DNA from: Limnoperna fortunei
Lineage: Eukaryota; Mollusca; Bivalvia; Mytilida; Modiolidae
Length of the DNA stretch: 64,000 nt
Assembly: GCA_944474755.1 (NCBI GenBank)
Contig: OX104119.1
Coordinates: 49,907,657 to 49,971,656 of the forward strand
Direction: 5' to 3'
Positions within the stretch are counted from its first letter, which is position 1, and each line of letters opens with the position of its first letter. The position numbers and the translations under genes are program-made. This document shows, one piece after another, positions 10,904 through 22,049 of this stretch. The notes below the pieces were generated by a model. That model was not told the origin of the DNA. It ran no database searches and saw nothing but the letters and a program-made list of their open reading frames with translations.

Positions 10904-12600
10904 CTTGTAGTTGTTTTTTTTTAAAACTAGTCAAATAAAGTTTGGACTAGTGATACCTAGCAGGTCTAAGTCTGAAGAAGTAGTCAAAAATGTTTATGGC
11001 ACAGACTGCCTCTTGCAATGAATTTTAAGGGATTAAAAAAATGTAAATACATGAATACAGTTCATGATTGTATGAACTGATTTAGCCTTATATTCATTAA
11101 CAGTTCATGAATGGTTCATATATTCATGGCAGGGATGTTTTAACATTTCACACTTTGGACATCAGAAAAGACAAACAGTAAAACAAAACAAAAAATGTCT
11201 GCAACTTCAAGATAAGAAAGCAAATTTCAAAACTCCTTCAGAAATGCATGTATTTAAATCAGTCTGTGAAAAAATAGGTACTGTGCATAAGCAAGCATAC
11301 GAGTTGTGTGTCTGGCAGACAGAAAAACAGCATACATGTAGATGGGAGACATACTAGTATAATAAATAACAGTTATTACCTTAGTCATGACTATGCTTCC
11401 ATGGCATGTATGTGCCTATACTTGCATACTCCTTTACCATGTTTACCATACATGTTGGGTTGATACTAGTATCTGAAAAAAAATCATTAGAAGTAATATT
11501 TTATACAATATAACTTCAACTCAAAAATGTGCATAAATCCCACACAAAAAATAAATTTGCATGTTTCCTTATTAAAATTATTATTATTAAAATTATTTAT
11601 ACATGTGTATGTAACAGTGTTGTCTTTCCACCAGTGTATTACTTCCTTACACTAGTGTATTATTTCCTGTGGTTAAATTACACTAGTGTAAAATTTCCAA
11701 TGGACAGATCAATTATTATTAACTCACCTTCTATTAAAATCTTGTTACATGGAATCTTAAATCTTAATTCCTTCACTTGTAATCAAGTGGTATGTTGGAT
11801 TACTGAATATAATGTTCACATTTCTGAAAGTTGTAACTTTTCAACAATTTGATTGACAGCAACAGATCTGTTATCTTATTTCAAGTTCCCATTAAAGTTC
11901 AAGTAAAGTTCATGCAGTTTATTACTCATGTTATACAGATTATAGAAGATGCATGTACACTAAGCACTAGAGTTGGGTAAATATATTTACTTGTTGCAAA
12001 ATGGTACAAATATTGTTGTCTGCACTTTTAAGTATCTTAATCTTAAAAATTAATTAATGCATTTCTTGGTCACTAGAACTAAGAGTATATGGGGTCTTGT
12101 AATATTTTCATGTTTGAAAACCCCTCAAGTAACTAAACTATTATTGTTTTAATTTTACTCAGGCCTGTCAGCAGAAAAAAATTCTTAAACCAATATATTT
12201 TTCCTCAGATCACCTAAGTTATCATAGTAATTGAAAATCAATAGAATTCAATAAAATTTTAGAATTTGCTTTGAATAAGCTATGACAAAAAATTTTGTTT
12301 AATTTGTTAAACAGAAACATCTTTAATCTTTAAGAGTTCTGATGATTTCCAGTGTTAAATTAATCAGGATCAGGATAAGTCATTCCTTAATGAAGATCAA
12401 AACCTATTCATGATCTGTTATTCATGATAAAAACAGATTATCATTGTCTTACAGCAACATTACTGTCAAGTAGCTAGATGCAATCATTAAGTTTTTAGCA
12501 CTGATTAAATTATTACTCGATTATATAATTATTTAATCTAGCTATGTGTAAATTGATTATGTTTGCAAATTAACCTAATGAAAATGACTTGTTTGTGTGA
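10904..12600. other. No gene recognised; three CACTAGTG palindromes
   Basis: AT-rich. Between 11630 and 11700 the palindrome ACACTAGTGTA or a close variant appears three times within 70 bases. Near 11055-11135 short ATGAACTG/CAGTTCAT inverted motifs cluster. No gene model could be supported. Confidence 0.4.
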
Positions 12601-12706
12601 ATGGTGTTTAACACCACTTTCAGCAGTTTTTCTGCTGCTATATCGCCACATTAAATTTATATTGGGCGAGAAAGTCTGAGTACATGGAGGAAACCCAGAC
12701 CTCTAA
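12601..12706 (-). mobile_element. Partial, diverged SINE (3' half)
   Basis: GGTGTTTAACACCACTTTCAGCA and the following 'GAG.AAG.C.GAGTAC..GGAG.AAACCC' are the reverse complement of the 3' half of the SINE family seen at 22.2, 23.1, 34.2, 37.5 and 46.2 kb. The tRNA-like head is missing. Confidence 0.65.
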
Positions 12707-13617
12707 ATATGCTAAACTATACATGTAGGTAATAGTCTAAGTCTATTAATAAACTTTTAAAATCTATTCTGCAACTTATCAGAAAATTATGCTGGATATG
12801 GAAATTCTGTCATAATGTCAAGGAGTAGTTTTGTTTGAATGCTTTGTCTGTATCTGTATGTGGTATAGTATTGGATCATTTCATGGTGATGGGTGTAGCC
12901 ACCTTATTAGCTTTCTGGGAGCCTTCAAGGCTTCTTCAGTAGATCACTGGTGACTGTTTTAATAAATTAAATTTTATTATTTGGTTACAGCTATTTGCAA
13001 TTTAAAGCATTTTTATGATAACATGAAACATTTACTACTTTTGTGTTTATTTTTGTATTTTTAAGTTTAAAACAATTATATAGTACTATCTGTACCAAAC
13101 CCATGGGGAGGGAGAATTCATAAATTCTCATCGAAAGCAGAGTGACTAGTAACAAATTAAGTGCTCCAATAAAATCACTTGCTGAAACCAAATCCCTATA
13201 GTATGTACTAGTATGGCTACATGGATGAAACATGCATTATGCAGTGATAATAAATGAATGTTAATTAGTTGAAAGGAATGCACAAAAATGTTTGAAATTT
13301 TTCAGTTGTGAGAAATTCTAATATGACGTCCTGCATTCGCTATGTAAACAAAGCCGTGTTAAAATTCCAATAAATTTAGTTCGCACATGCACAAGTTATT
13401 GGTTGAAGTCGTTTAAATTTAATTGAAAACAACTCAATTTTTTCAACTATAATCATCGTTACTTTTAATAGAGTTGTTATTTTAAGTCTGAATTCTGCGA
13501 TTTGCATGATTCATTATTCAGCCATTAAATTATGTTTCCACCTTTCTACATTATGGCAGCCATTCACTAGCGCACATTTATATGCCGCTTCACTGTACAG
13601 ATGATCGTATTTGTCAT
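12707..13617. other. No gene recognised
   Basis: AT-rich. Near 12905 there is a short phrase resembling the end of the CTACAAAAGGGG repeat family (TTCAGTAGATCACTGG), too short to call. Confidence 0.4.
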
Positions 13618-13770
13618 TAATTCATGGATACCATACTTTATTGTCGTTTTAACATGGGTGAGCATTATATTCATGATATTTTACCCCTCGCTATGGCTCG
13701 GAGAAAAATATTCAAGAATATAATGCCCACCCATGTTAAAACGACAATAAAGTATGGTATCCATGAATTA
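13618..13770. mobile_element. Near-perfect palindromic foldback element
   Basis: The arms 13618-13671 and 13716-13770 are reverse complements with a single clear mismatch. They open with TAATTCATGGATACCATAC and close with its complement. The centre holds CCCCTCGCTATGGCTCGGAG, itself partly self-complementary and flanked by ATATTTT/AAAAATAT. The near identity of the arms suggests recent origin or gene-conversion maintenance. The element has no coding capacity, and its class is unclear. Confidence 0.85.
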
Positions 13771-14389
13771 TTTCTTAAATTAACAATGGGAGAAGAAATT
13801 CTAAAAGACAAGAAAACAAATACATTTTATGTCTTAAGACATGTGTCAACATGTTGATTAAAGATGTGGATTTATTTTTAGACTGTTGTGTCAATGTGAA
13901 TGTACAATAAACTAGAGGAATGTATTCACACGAATACAACTCACCCGCCTGCCAAATTTGTTTTCTAGCACAAATGTTGAACAATATATTACAAAATGCA
14001 AAGTCAAGATCATGGGTGTACACGCAGGATTCAAGGGCTTTTTATTTTTTTTTTCAATCTGTCAATATTTTGCCACTTGCAGCAAAAAACTTCAACATCT
14101 TGTTATATTATTTCTGACAGAAAATTTTCTTCATTCAGCCATTTGTTCCCAATGACAATAATATGCTGAAAAGTACACCCGACATTGTTTTAATCCTGAT
14201 TCGACACGGAAACTATCAACAATAAGAAAAATTATTTAATTAAAAAATAAACAAACGTGAAGGATAGATAAAATCTGAGATTTTTTTAATTAAATTATTC
14301 CCCCCTCCTCAATATAATAAATTGGCATTCAAAACCATGTAGGTATATCCACTGTGTTATCTATCTAAACTGCATCTGTAGCTGTGTAA

Positions 14390-14712
14390 GTTATTTATAG
14401 AACAGTGTGCACATCAATGAACAAAGAAACATTAATTAGGGAATATCTCTGTAATAATTTAATTAATAAAAAAGTTAATATATTTTATAAAAGTGTTATA
14501 CAATAGATAATTTATAATCTACACCTTTTCACTATCTTTTAAAATTATGTCACGTGACATTTTTACAAGCACAAATGCACAACCACGTGATATATTTAAA
14601 TACCTGTTACCGATCGACAACGTTGGTTATTTATAGAACAGTGCACACAGAATTGAACAAAGAAAAGAAACCTTAATTAGTGAATATCTCATTAATAATT
14701 AAATTAATCAAT
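14390..14712 (+). repeat. Direct repeat pair, about 85 bp each
   Basis: GTTATTTATAGAACAGTG begins copies at about 14390 and 14625. Both continue through 'GAACAAAGAAA', 'TTAATTAG.GAATATCTC' and 'TAATAATT.AATTAAT'. Separation is about 235 bases. The second copy directly precedes the element at 14727. Confidence 0.75.
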
Positions 14713-14726
14713 CGTTTATTGTACTA

Positions 14727-15082
14727 AATACGTCGTTTTCAAGATATAATTGCTCTCGTTAAAGGAGGTGGAAATTGTAATACTGATCACGTGACGTCAT
14801 AAAAAATTTAGGGCACTTTTAGTTTAAAACGGTGACACTTGACACGGAATGGGACGGCATAAGAAAGACGATTTAAAACGAAACCTGTGCTGTGTTGTGC
14901 GGGGGTGCAACGCCAACACTTAACATAAAATTTATGGAAAGGAGTCAAGTTTTATTCCGTTTTATGACGTTCACATGATGTTAAAGACGGTACGTTGAGG
15001 AAAGTGCCCTAAATAAAATCACGTGATACCATTACTCACGTGATATGATACGTCTAACTACCTATCGTGAAAACGACGTATT
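14727..15082 (+). mobile_element. Non-autonomous inverted-repeat element with a possible THAP-finger remnant
   Basis: The terminal inverted repeats are AATACGTCGTTTTCAAGATA and, at the right end, the complement with one difference (C for A). Internally an ATG at 14849 opens 24 codons, MGRHKKDDLKRNLCCVVRGC and four more, with a C-x4-C pair, then a stop. After the stop, 'SSFIPF' in another frame is like the FHxFP part of THAP zinc fingers. THAP domains open the transposases of P-type and Kolobok elements, so this may be a deletion derivative retaining the 5' coding end. A second copy lies at 50050-50397. No clear target duplication was found. Confidence 0.5.
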
Positions 15083-15684
15083 GGACCAATAATCCCTGCA
15101 AGTTTGAGCTCTTAATATTGTGGTTTTCGGATAAAAACGGTTTCACACAAAATCTGTGACGGACAAAATTTTGCCAAAGTGAATACATTACTTAATGACC
15201 CGCCTCCTACTGGAGGGTGGGTAAGTAATTAAATTTATGAATAGGTCTGGTTTAGAAATTAAAATATATGATTAGGTCCCGTTTTATCTCCTGAAAGTAT
15301 ATACATAGGGCGCATTTACCCACAAATCTGTACCTAAAATTGTACCATTAGTTACCCACCCCTCTCCCATGTGAGATTAGTACATTTTCTGGGGCTTTGA
15401 AGTTTGTAATTTTGTCATGGTTTTGATTCAATAGAAATTATATTTTTAATATTTTAATTTCGTTTAAATACTCTATACATGAGCAAAGTTGGTTATTTCG
15501 TATAACCTAACTTGGTTTTTCAGCACGTGACTGATTGTGACGTCATAATAAGATGTATTGATGATGTTGACTATACATGAATTCTTTCGCAAACAACAAG
15601 TGACGACACTAAAATTGTGAATTGCAAATATTATTTGATTACTTGTAAAATATTGTTCATGTTACTTCATTTTTACTATAGAAT
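15083..15684. other. No gene recognised
   Basis: Contains a small inverted pair, GGAGGGTGGGTAA near 15211 and TTAGTTACCCACCCCTC near 15350, about 135 bases apart. These may be ends of a small foldback, but support is weak. Confidence 0.35.
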
Positions 15685-15845
15685 TTAAAATATAAGGTTT
15701 GTTTTCAATTGTTGGTTAGATTTTTGGATATAAAAGACTTTGGATCGATTTACGCTGCAACATAAACCGCTTCGCGGTTTATTCAGTGTAAATCGACCCA
15801 AAGTCGTTTATATCCCGGCAATTGAAAACAATCCTTAAATACTTA
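15685..15845. mobile_element. Foldback element
   Basis: Left arm motifs AAGG.TTGTTTTCAATTG, GGATATAAAAGACTTTGG and TCGATTTACGCTG are mirrored on the right by CAGTGTAAATCGACC, CCAAAGTCGTTTATATCC and CAATTGAAAACAATCCTT. The apex is ACCGCTTCGCGGTTT, a perfect small hairpin. Arm identity is lower than in the 13.6 kb element. Confidence 0.75.
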
Positions 15846-16130
15846 AATTAGAACTAAGAAATTCCATAATATAAGAATGGACTATAAATTAATATATAAA
15901 TCAATATATCTAATGATCTGCTAATTGGTTGAAAGCATTCTATTTCATATATCTATAATTCTAATTAATATGATTTGCATATTTAGAAATACATTTATTT
16001 CATTGGTTGAGATTACTTCCGGTAGAGGTTTTCAACCAAATTTATTTTTTGATAAATGAAGTTGACTTAATTTATATTTGGATAAATGACGTTGACCGAA
16101 CTATTTTTACCGTAACCAATGTAAACAAAG

Positions 16131-16196
16131 ATGGCGGCTTTCAATATCGAAAGTAGCGATCAGCTTATAAATTATTTGTTTGATGAATTATCATAA
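16131..16196 (+). CDS. Short open segment after an ATG, unidentified
   Basis: ATGGCGGCTTTC opens 21 codons (MAAFNIESSDQLINYLFDEL and a final S) before a stop. The preceding GTAAACAAAG plus the sudden rise in G and C look like a 5' coding end. It may be a truncated 5' end of a gene or element; no continuation was found. Support is weak. Confidence 0.2.
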   Translation: MAAFNIESSDQLINYLFDELS

Positions 16197-16436
16197 ATGA
16201 TTTGCTAAATTTAAAACTTTCCTTGTGTTCGATACAGAAAATAAGGTTATAGATTGATATAAAACTTAATTGTGTTTATTAAAATCAGAAAATGGTTTAT
16301 GGAATAATCGCACGTAAAAATAAACAAAATATTCATACGTTCAGTCAATCCCGCTACCAAATACACAAGAAATATGAAGTTGAGAAACACGTTAGATAAA
16401 TTAATTCCTTAATGCAATTTTAAAGACTTTTAGAGA

Positions 16437-16577
16437 TTAAACACAGTTTTCAATGGATTTATCTGTATATCAAAAAGACCAACTCACTCACAAATATATC
16501 ATAAAAGTCCTTATTTGTTTGTGAGTGAGTTGGTCTTGTTAATATACCGATAAATCCATTGAAAACGGTGTTTAATC
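16437..16577. mobile_element. Foldback element
   Basis: The left arm (TTAAACACAGTTTTCAATGG, then GGATTTATC and AGACCAACTCACTCACAAA) is mirrored by the right arm (TTTGTGAGTGAGTTGGTCT...GATAAATCC...CCATTGAAAACGGTGTTTA). The arms are about 58 bases with a few mismatches around a loop of about 20 bases. A chance open frame on the minus strand overlaps it. Confidence 0.85.
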
Positions 16578-16589
16578 CTATAATAAATA

Positions 16590-18050
16590 CTGCTAGACTC
16601 CCCTTTTGTGTATAACTAGAAGGTGTGTGGCAGTGCAAAAAAAAAAAGATAAAAGTTAAAGATGACAGGAAGACATCTATAGGAACTATTGTTATTGAAT
16701 AAAAATTGGGAAATTTAATTAAAATTAGAGATGGAATTGATAAGGAGTTAAAAACGGTCATGAGTGTTTTGCTATATATCTAGGCTATGTTTAGATTGTT
16801 CAAAGCCTGTCTGAAATGATCAGGATCAGGCTGCATAACAACAGTGGTTGGTAGTTTATTATTTTATAATACAAGAGTCTGCTGAAAAAATTAGTATTTG
16901 TAAGTGTAACTTAGTGTGAATCTGTCCTTATGTTTTAGGGACGCATGATTCTTCTCAATTGCTGTACATGGTCATGGGGGGGGGGGGGGAGCTAGAGGTG
17001 GGTCCATTCACAGGTTAACATTTTTTTATTTTTCCCAAAGCAGATAACAGTAGAAACAGCAAATAAATAAAATGAATTTTCAGTGTTCTGACTATTCGAA
17101 AAGGTCAATGGCCCTACTTTTCAGCAGCTACAGCTGTCGTACTGTCAGCTAGGGCTACGATGTGATTACTCATTTTGAGATAGCTACAAAAGAATCCTGT
17201 CACTGTCAAATAACGAGAATATGGGAAAATAACACAAATATTGATAAAAATTCTACTCACGATTTTCATTACACTTGGTCAAAATCACTTTCGTCTGCTT
17301 TTCGCCAAGTCTCATGCTGTAAATCGCCGCATTTTAACGGTGGTCGGTATTTCGGGTAGCCCGAACCCGAACCCGAGACAAAATCCCCGAGACAGAACGT
17401 CCGTCTAGTCACCGAGAACTAGCTTACTGATTCGGAAGACCGGGCAATATGACTTTCCTTATTGCCCTGTGGGCCGAACGAAAAAAGTTATTGACCGGGT
17501 AGCCTTTTTTATAATAATTTAGTAATCAAGATATTGATCATGCAGATTTTAGCTTATTAGGGACAAATTTTACTTATTATTTTATAATACACTATACAAA
17601 AACGATTTACGCACAATGTACGAATGATATAGACGAACATTGTACAAACTATAAATACACGATGTACGAACGATACAATCGTTAATTTATGGATTCCAGA
17701 GACTGTAGAACGCAGTTTGAAAATCGCACTGACAAATTACAATCGTACCACACTTGAAAAAAGTCTTTGCTAAGGAGGTGATTATACATCATGAAGTATA
17801 TAAGTGTATTGCCCAAATGTTCTGTTTTCTCTATACGAAGACACCGAACACCCCCCCCCCCCCCGAAGCACAGTAATATTTCAATAAAATGTATATTATA
17901 CTTAACTGCTGCTCTGGAGAGATAAAATGGTTTTCATTTTACTAGCCAAATAAATGTTAACTTTGTACTTTTAAAGTTTCATGCGATATAGTGTGTTTGT
18001 TACTTGTTCAAGATCGGCGGATCTTTCTGGGGCAGTTTGCCTTTCTATCG
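16590..18050. other. No gene recognised; homopolymer runs
   Basis: Contains a G run near 16977-16989 and a C run near 17852-17865. A GC-richer patch at 17335-17500 has repeated CCCGAACCCGA phrases but no frame that looks coding. Confidence 0.4.
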
Positions 18051-18054
18051 AATG

Positions 18055-18475
18055 ATTTAAAGCCTTTCTTTATTGAACACATTTTTCAGCGTATCGTTCA
18101 CCTCGACGCCTCCAAACTCGTGTTCGTCCGTCACTATGTCTCAAGTGATAACGGGATTCATCGGACCACAACACAGATGCCCATTGTCTATGTGCCCATC
18201 GCTGAAGCACTCGTGTTCATTCAAGTCGGTTTCGACGCCTCTAAAGGGGTGAGCATGTTTATTTGGAGAGGTCGTCTTGCTCCGAGTCCATGTTGGCGTA
18301 GTCGACATCTAACTGTATTAGATCCAATTGGCCTTCTGTGCGTTCCAATCGCCTCACGTGACGTCTGTACAGCGGTTCGGAATCGATCTCGTAAATGCTG
18401 AAGGCGAATGTAACGGTATTGCTGAGGATCGTTGTCTTCCTGGGCGTGGAATGTCGCTTACTGAACCCCTCGGCT
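18055..18475 (-). pseudogene. Decayed Tc1/mariner-like transposase fragment
   Basis: On the minus strand one frame reads RLQHLRDRFRTAVQTSREAI and then 'GTHRRPIGSNTVRCRLRQHGLGARRPLQ', the second helix-turn-helix region of Tc1-type transposases. After a frame break another frame reads SDESRYHLRHSDGRTRVWRR, which contains the first catalytic Asp motif (D-E-S-R) and the conserved R-V-W-R-R-R-G-E-R-Y block. The remaining catalytic core is missing and no terminal repeats were found. It is locally GC-rich. It belongs to a different family from the 42.2 kb element. Confidence 0.75.
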
Positions 18476-18559
18476 GATGTTGGGCCAAGCGAGTAATTGT
18501 CGACGGTGATCAATGCATCCGACTAGAGATTTTACGCCGAGACATCCTTCCTTGGATCA

Positions 18560-18925
18560 TGCCAAAAACCTCCTGTCAAATTTTTTTCCAACGTCAAATA
18601 TCGATATCAATAAATAAATTGGAAACAGTGATGGGACATTGGAAATTTTTACTGGTACTGTAAAAGTATGGAGAAATGGGTAGGGAGCAGAATTGAACCT
18701 TTTGTAGGGATACAGTGAGCCTAATATTTTTTTACAAAAGGGGTCGTGCAAAGAGCGTTTTATTTCCAAACACGCTACCAACTATACAGTCCATGTTCAG
18801 GCTTGCCTTATTATAACATTACAACCCCCAGCCTACCCCAAAAGAGGGAGCCTTCCAAACCTGGGAACGCATTGGAAAGCTCTGTGGGTAGATCACTGGA
18901 AATCCTCCAAGTATAGTCCCAGAAT
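18560..18925 (+). repeat. Dispersed repeat, CTACAAAAGGGG family (copy 1)
   Basis: Shares ordered blocks with 33155-33610: 'TACTG.AAAAGTATG', 'CCTTTTGTAG....CA.TGAGCCTA', 'ACAAAAGGGGTC', 'CCAAACACG.TACC', 'CTTCC.AA.CTGGGA', 'CTCTGTGGGT' and 'CACTGGAAATCCTCC'. The CTTTTGTAG/CTACAAAAG pair forms an internal hairpin. A third fragment with only the head phrase lies at 21570-21632. Open frames within are chance. Confidence 0.75.
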
Positions 18926-18929
18926 ATAA

Positions 18930-19670
18930 TATGAACTATGATTATTATAATCATTTTTGCAGATAGTCGCTATGTTTGTTTTTGGTTTAGTCACAGGATC
19001 GTTGATTTCAAACTATCCGTACATTTTATAGGTTTAGTCGAATTTTGCGCATAATCAACTTAGATGCTTGGTTTAAACCTATATATGCATTGCTAAGAAA
19101 AATCAGATACTATTAATCCTTTATTGTTAAGTTTTGTATATTAGTTCACTGTAAAAATTTTACTATAGTCTAAACTAAACATTACTATTTTCTTTGTTGT
19201 ATACGGTAAATCATAGACACCACCCCCCTTCCAAATAAACCAGTTCCCTATAAATTTCCTGAAAATCGGGGAATAAATGAAAGTACTTCTGTGCAGCCTG
19301 AGGCTGTCCAGAGGTACTTTCAGGTGGTACGATTTCCACACACCCGGGTTATAACGTAGGTACCGGATTTATCCACGGTGTACAAGGCTGAAAATTGGTT
19401 CTTCTGCAGTCAGAAATAAGCAAAATGGGCAACGTCATCAGAGTTGCTCACAAAACATTATACGTTTTTATGCAGAAAATGCCCATTTTACCAAGTCAAG
19501 CATGGTACCTTCGGTACCAACCTCAGACTTAGCGAGTTTGAAGAGTTTTTATTTTGTTTTACATTTTTTTCCTACTTTCGGTATTTTGGCGCCTCAAGTT
19601 ACGCTATCAATACGTCAAAAGACAATGACGTCAAGTTCCGATTTAATTCATAATTTATGTGTGTCAGTGT
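18930..19670. other. No gene recognised
   Basis: AT-rich with short chance frames. Phrases such as GGTACCTTCGGTACC near 19503 are small palindromes only. Confidence 0.4.
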
Positions 19671-19680
19671 GAATGTAGGG

Positions 19681-20521
19681 TACGGAAGCCGTAAGTTGAA
19701 ATGAAAAATAAGAACTTTTTTTAATATGTTATCTCGATAAAACAAAGTTGTTATATCGAGATCTCGATAAAACTGTCTATCGTTATCTCGAGAAAACGGA
19801 ATTGTTATATTGAAATCTCGATAAAACAATGTATCATTATCTCGACAAAACGATATTGTTATATCGTGATCTCGATATTAAGATATCGTTATCTCGAGAA
19901 AACGATATTGTTATATCGTGATCTCGATAAACCAATTGTATCGTTATCTCAAGAGAACGAAATTATCGAGAAAACGATATTGTTATCTCGAGAAAACGAA
20001 ATTGTTATTTCGTTTTCTCGCGATAACAATATCTTCATATCGAGATCACGATATAACAATATCGTTTTCTCGAGATAACGATATAACAATATCGTTTTCT
20101 CGAGATAACGTTACACTTGTTATATAACAATATCTTTATATCGAGATCACGGTATAACAATATCGTTTTCTCGATATAACAGTACCGTTTCTCGAGATAA
20201 CGATCTCTTTGTATCGAGATCACGATATAACAATATCGTTTTCTCGAGATAACGATACACGTGTTTTATCGAGATCACGATATAACAATATCTTTATATC
20301 GAGATCACGGAATAACAATATCGTTTTCTCGAGATAACAGTATCGTTTCTCGAGATAACGATCAATTTGTATCGAGATCACGATATAACGATACATTGTT
20401 TTATCGAGATCTCGATTTAACAATTTCTTTTTCTCTAGATAACGATATTTTTATATTGAGAAAAAGATATAACAGTATCGTTTTCTCGAGATAACTAGAC
20501 TGTTTAATCGAGGCTTCCGTA
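19681..20521. mobile_element. 841-bp element with TACGGAAGCC termini and inverted TCGAGATAACGATA array
   Basis: The left end TACGGAAGCC (19681) is mirrored by GGCTTCCGTA (ending 20521). Both ends are flanked by GTAGGG (19675-19680 and 20522-20527), a 6-base target duplication. The interior is almost entirely a degenerate array of short motifs: TTATCTCGAGAAAACGATA, GTTATATCGTGATCTCGATA. To the left of about 20005 these read one way, and to the right they read as the reverse complement, so the whole element is an imperfect long palindrome. Open frames across it are repeat artefacts. Superfamily unknown. Confidence 0.8.
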
Positions 20522-20527
20522 GTAGGG

Positions 20528-21235
20528 CATCTGCAGTGTTTGAAAGGAAGTACAAATACAAATATAAAAAGACAGAAATATTCCTCTGTAGAATAGCATA
20601 CAATGGTATTTTAGAAAATACATTAGCAACGCGCAAACAATACACCATGCGTAACGTTAGCAACGCAGTCGGGAGCTTGGGATTTGTACCGACGGGTAAC
20701 CAACTAGTCCGCATTTTTAACAAGCCGGGGATAATACACTCTGCCGGTCACATACTCATGTTTGATCTTTGCATGTCCTACGTTATTTTTCCCGCATTCT
20801 ACTCGTACGTAAATAAATACTTTCTTGACTTACATAATTTTGTATAGAGAATTATCGAACATGAATATGATTCGTTTACAATATCTTGGGTTCCAAATAG
20901 ATACATGTACATGAATGCAGTTTCCTCAAATAAAACATATATTCCAAGATACAAAGATCTTTAGGAGAGGTGGTGAAAAGGATGTGGGGTGGGTCTACAC
21001 AGCTAAATCCCAGAGTAACTATATTGTAACGAACGTCGCATTAGTCAAACACACCGGGGAGCACAGTGCAGAAAGTATTTTTTTTTAATTCCAATAATAT
21101 TTAAGTATAGAATGTTTACCGTTATGTACAGTATTATAAGACGATGAGTGCTCACAGTCTGACAGTACAAATAATTCTATTTTAAATGTTATCGTTTTAT
21201 TGATCTTGTAGGATAATATATATGTGTAATAAATG
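20528..21235. other. No gene recognised
   Basis: An open frame at 20536-20847 (103 codons) shows no motif I recognise and no splice context. It is most likely chance, though its base composition is less AT-skewed than its surroundings. Confidence 0.35.
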
Positions 21236-21239
21236 TCAG

Positions 21240-21353
21240 GACATCACCTGATGACCGAAGTTAAACAAACATTTGATATTTGTGTGATGTCTTAACTGAC
21301 ATCACCTGATGACCGAAGTTAAACAAACATTTGATATTTGTGTGATGTCTTAA
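21240..21353. repeat. 58-bp tandem duplication with inverted ends
   Basis: GACATCACCTGATGACCGAA begins both copies (21240 and 21298). Each copy ends TGTGTGATGTC, so GACATCAC and GTGATGTC form short inverted ends. The two copies look identical. Confidence 0.9.
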
Positions 21354-21569
21354 TACTTCTTACACAGACAAGGAACTGCATATCGAGTACTAACGATTCA
21401 CTGTACATTCTAAACTTCAAAGAAAATAGATTATGTTTTATGTTAAAATTAGTAACTTCATTATATTACGTCCTGACCTTTTTACTGTATTGAAATATGT
21501 TTTGCACAAACACGCAGAGATACAATAAACGAAGGTCTTGAAGAGATAACAGGAACAATGTTTATAACT

Positions 21570-21632
21570 GATTAATTGATTGATGTTTAATGTCCAACAA
21601 TCAGTATTTCAGCTAAATATTCAGGACGTGTA
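21570..21632 (+). repeat. Fragment of the CTACAAAAGGGG repeat family (head only)
   Basis: TTGATTGATGTTTAATGTCCA, CAGTATTTCAGCTA and ATTCAGGACG match, in order, the head of the copy at 33155 (TTGATTGGATGTCTGCTTAACGTCC, CAGTATTTCAGCTATATTCAGGACG). Nothing further follows. Confidence 0.65.
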
Positions 21633-21749
21633 CTATATGTATAATGTAATATTTGTATATTATGGTCGCTATATCTTCAGTATATGAATGATGTACGTAC
21701 ATTGTATAGAGCGTGGTACACATTATTTAAAACGCTCTACATACTACGA

Positions 21750-21888
21750 TATTATTACGTGATGATTTCTGTATTGGTCTAGTTATTGGTCCAAGGCTTG
21801 CTGTATTGGCCTGAGGCAAAGCCAAAGGACAATACATCTGGCCAGGACCAATAGCTAGGCAATTCCAGAAATCATCACGTAATGATAT
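21750..21888. mobile_element. Foldback element
   Basis: ATATTATTACGTGATGATTTCTG on the left is the complement of CAGAAATCATCACGTAATGATAT on the right. Inside, ATTGGTC...TATTGG.CC pairs with GG.CC.. ..GACCAAT. The two sides meet near 21819 in GCCTGAGGC. The stem is about 60 bases with internal mismatches. Confidence 0.8.
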
Positions 21889-22049
21889 CTTTATTAATTA
21901 ACTCATCCAAATCAATTAGGATTTAAATACAGGATGGAATCAGGCCAATACAGGTCGAATCAGGGCAATAACGACATTGGACTAGTTAATTCTTTATTGG
22001 ATTAGTTCAGTAAAATATATCATATCGACAGTTTAACTGTTATTTAAGT

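Noticed and set aside
17991..18401. 136-codon plus-strand open frame
   Set aside because: Shadow of the Tc1-like transposase fragment, which reads on the minus strand.
19599..20494. Several open frames rich in SRDNDI, YRDLD
   Set aside because: They arise from the TCGAGATAACGATA array on both strands at once.
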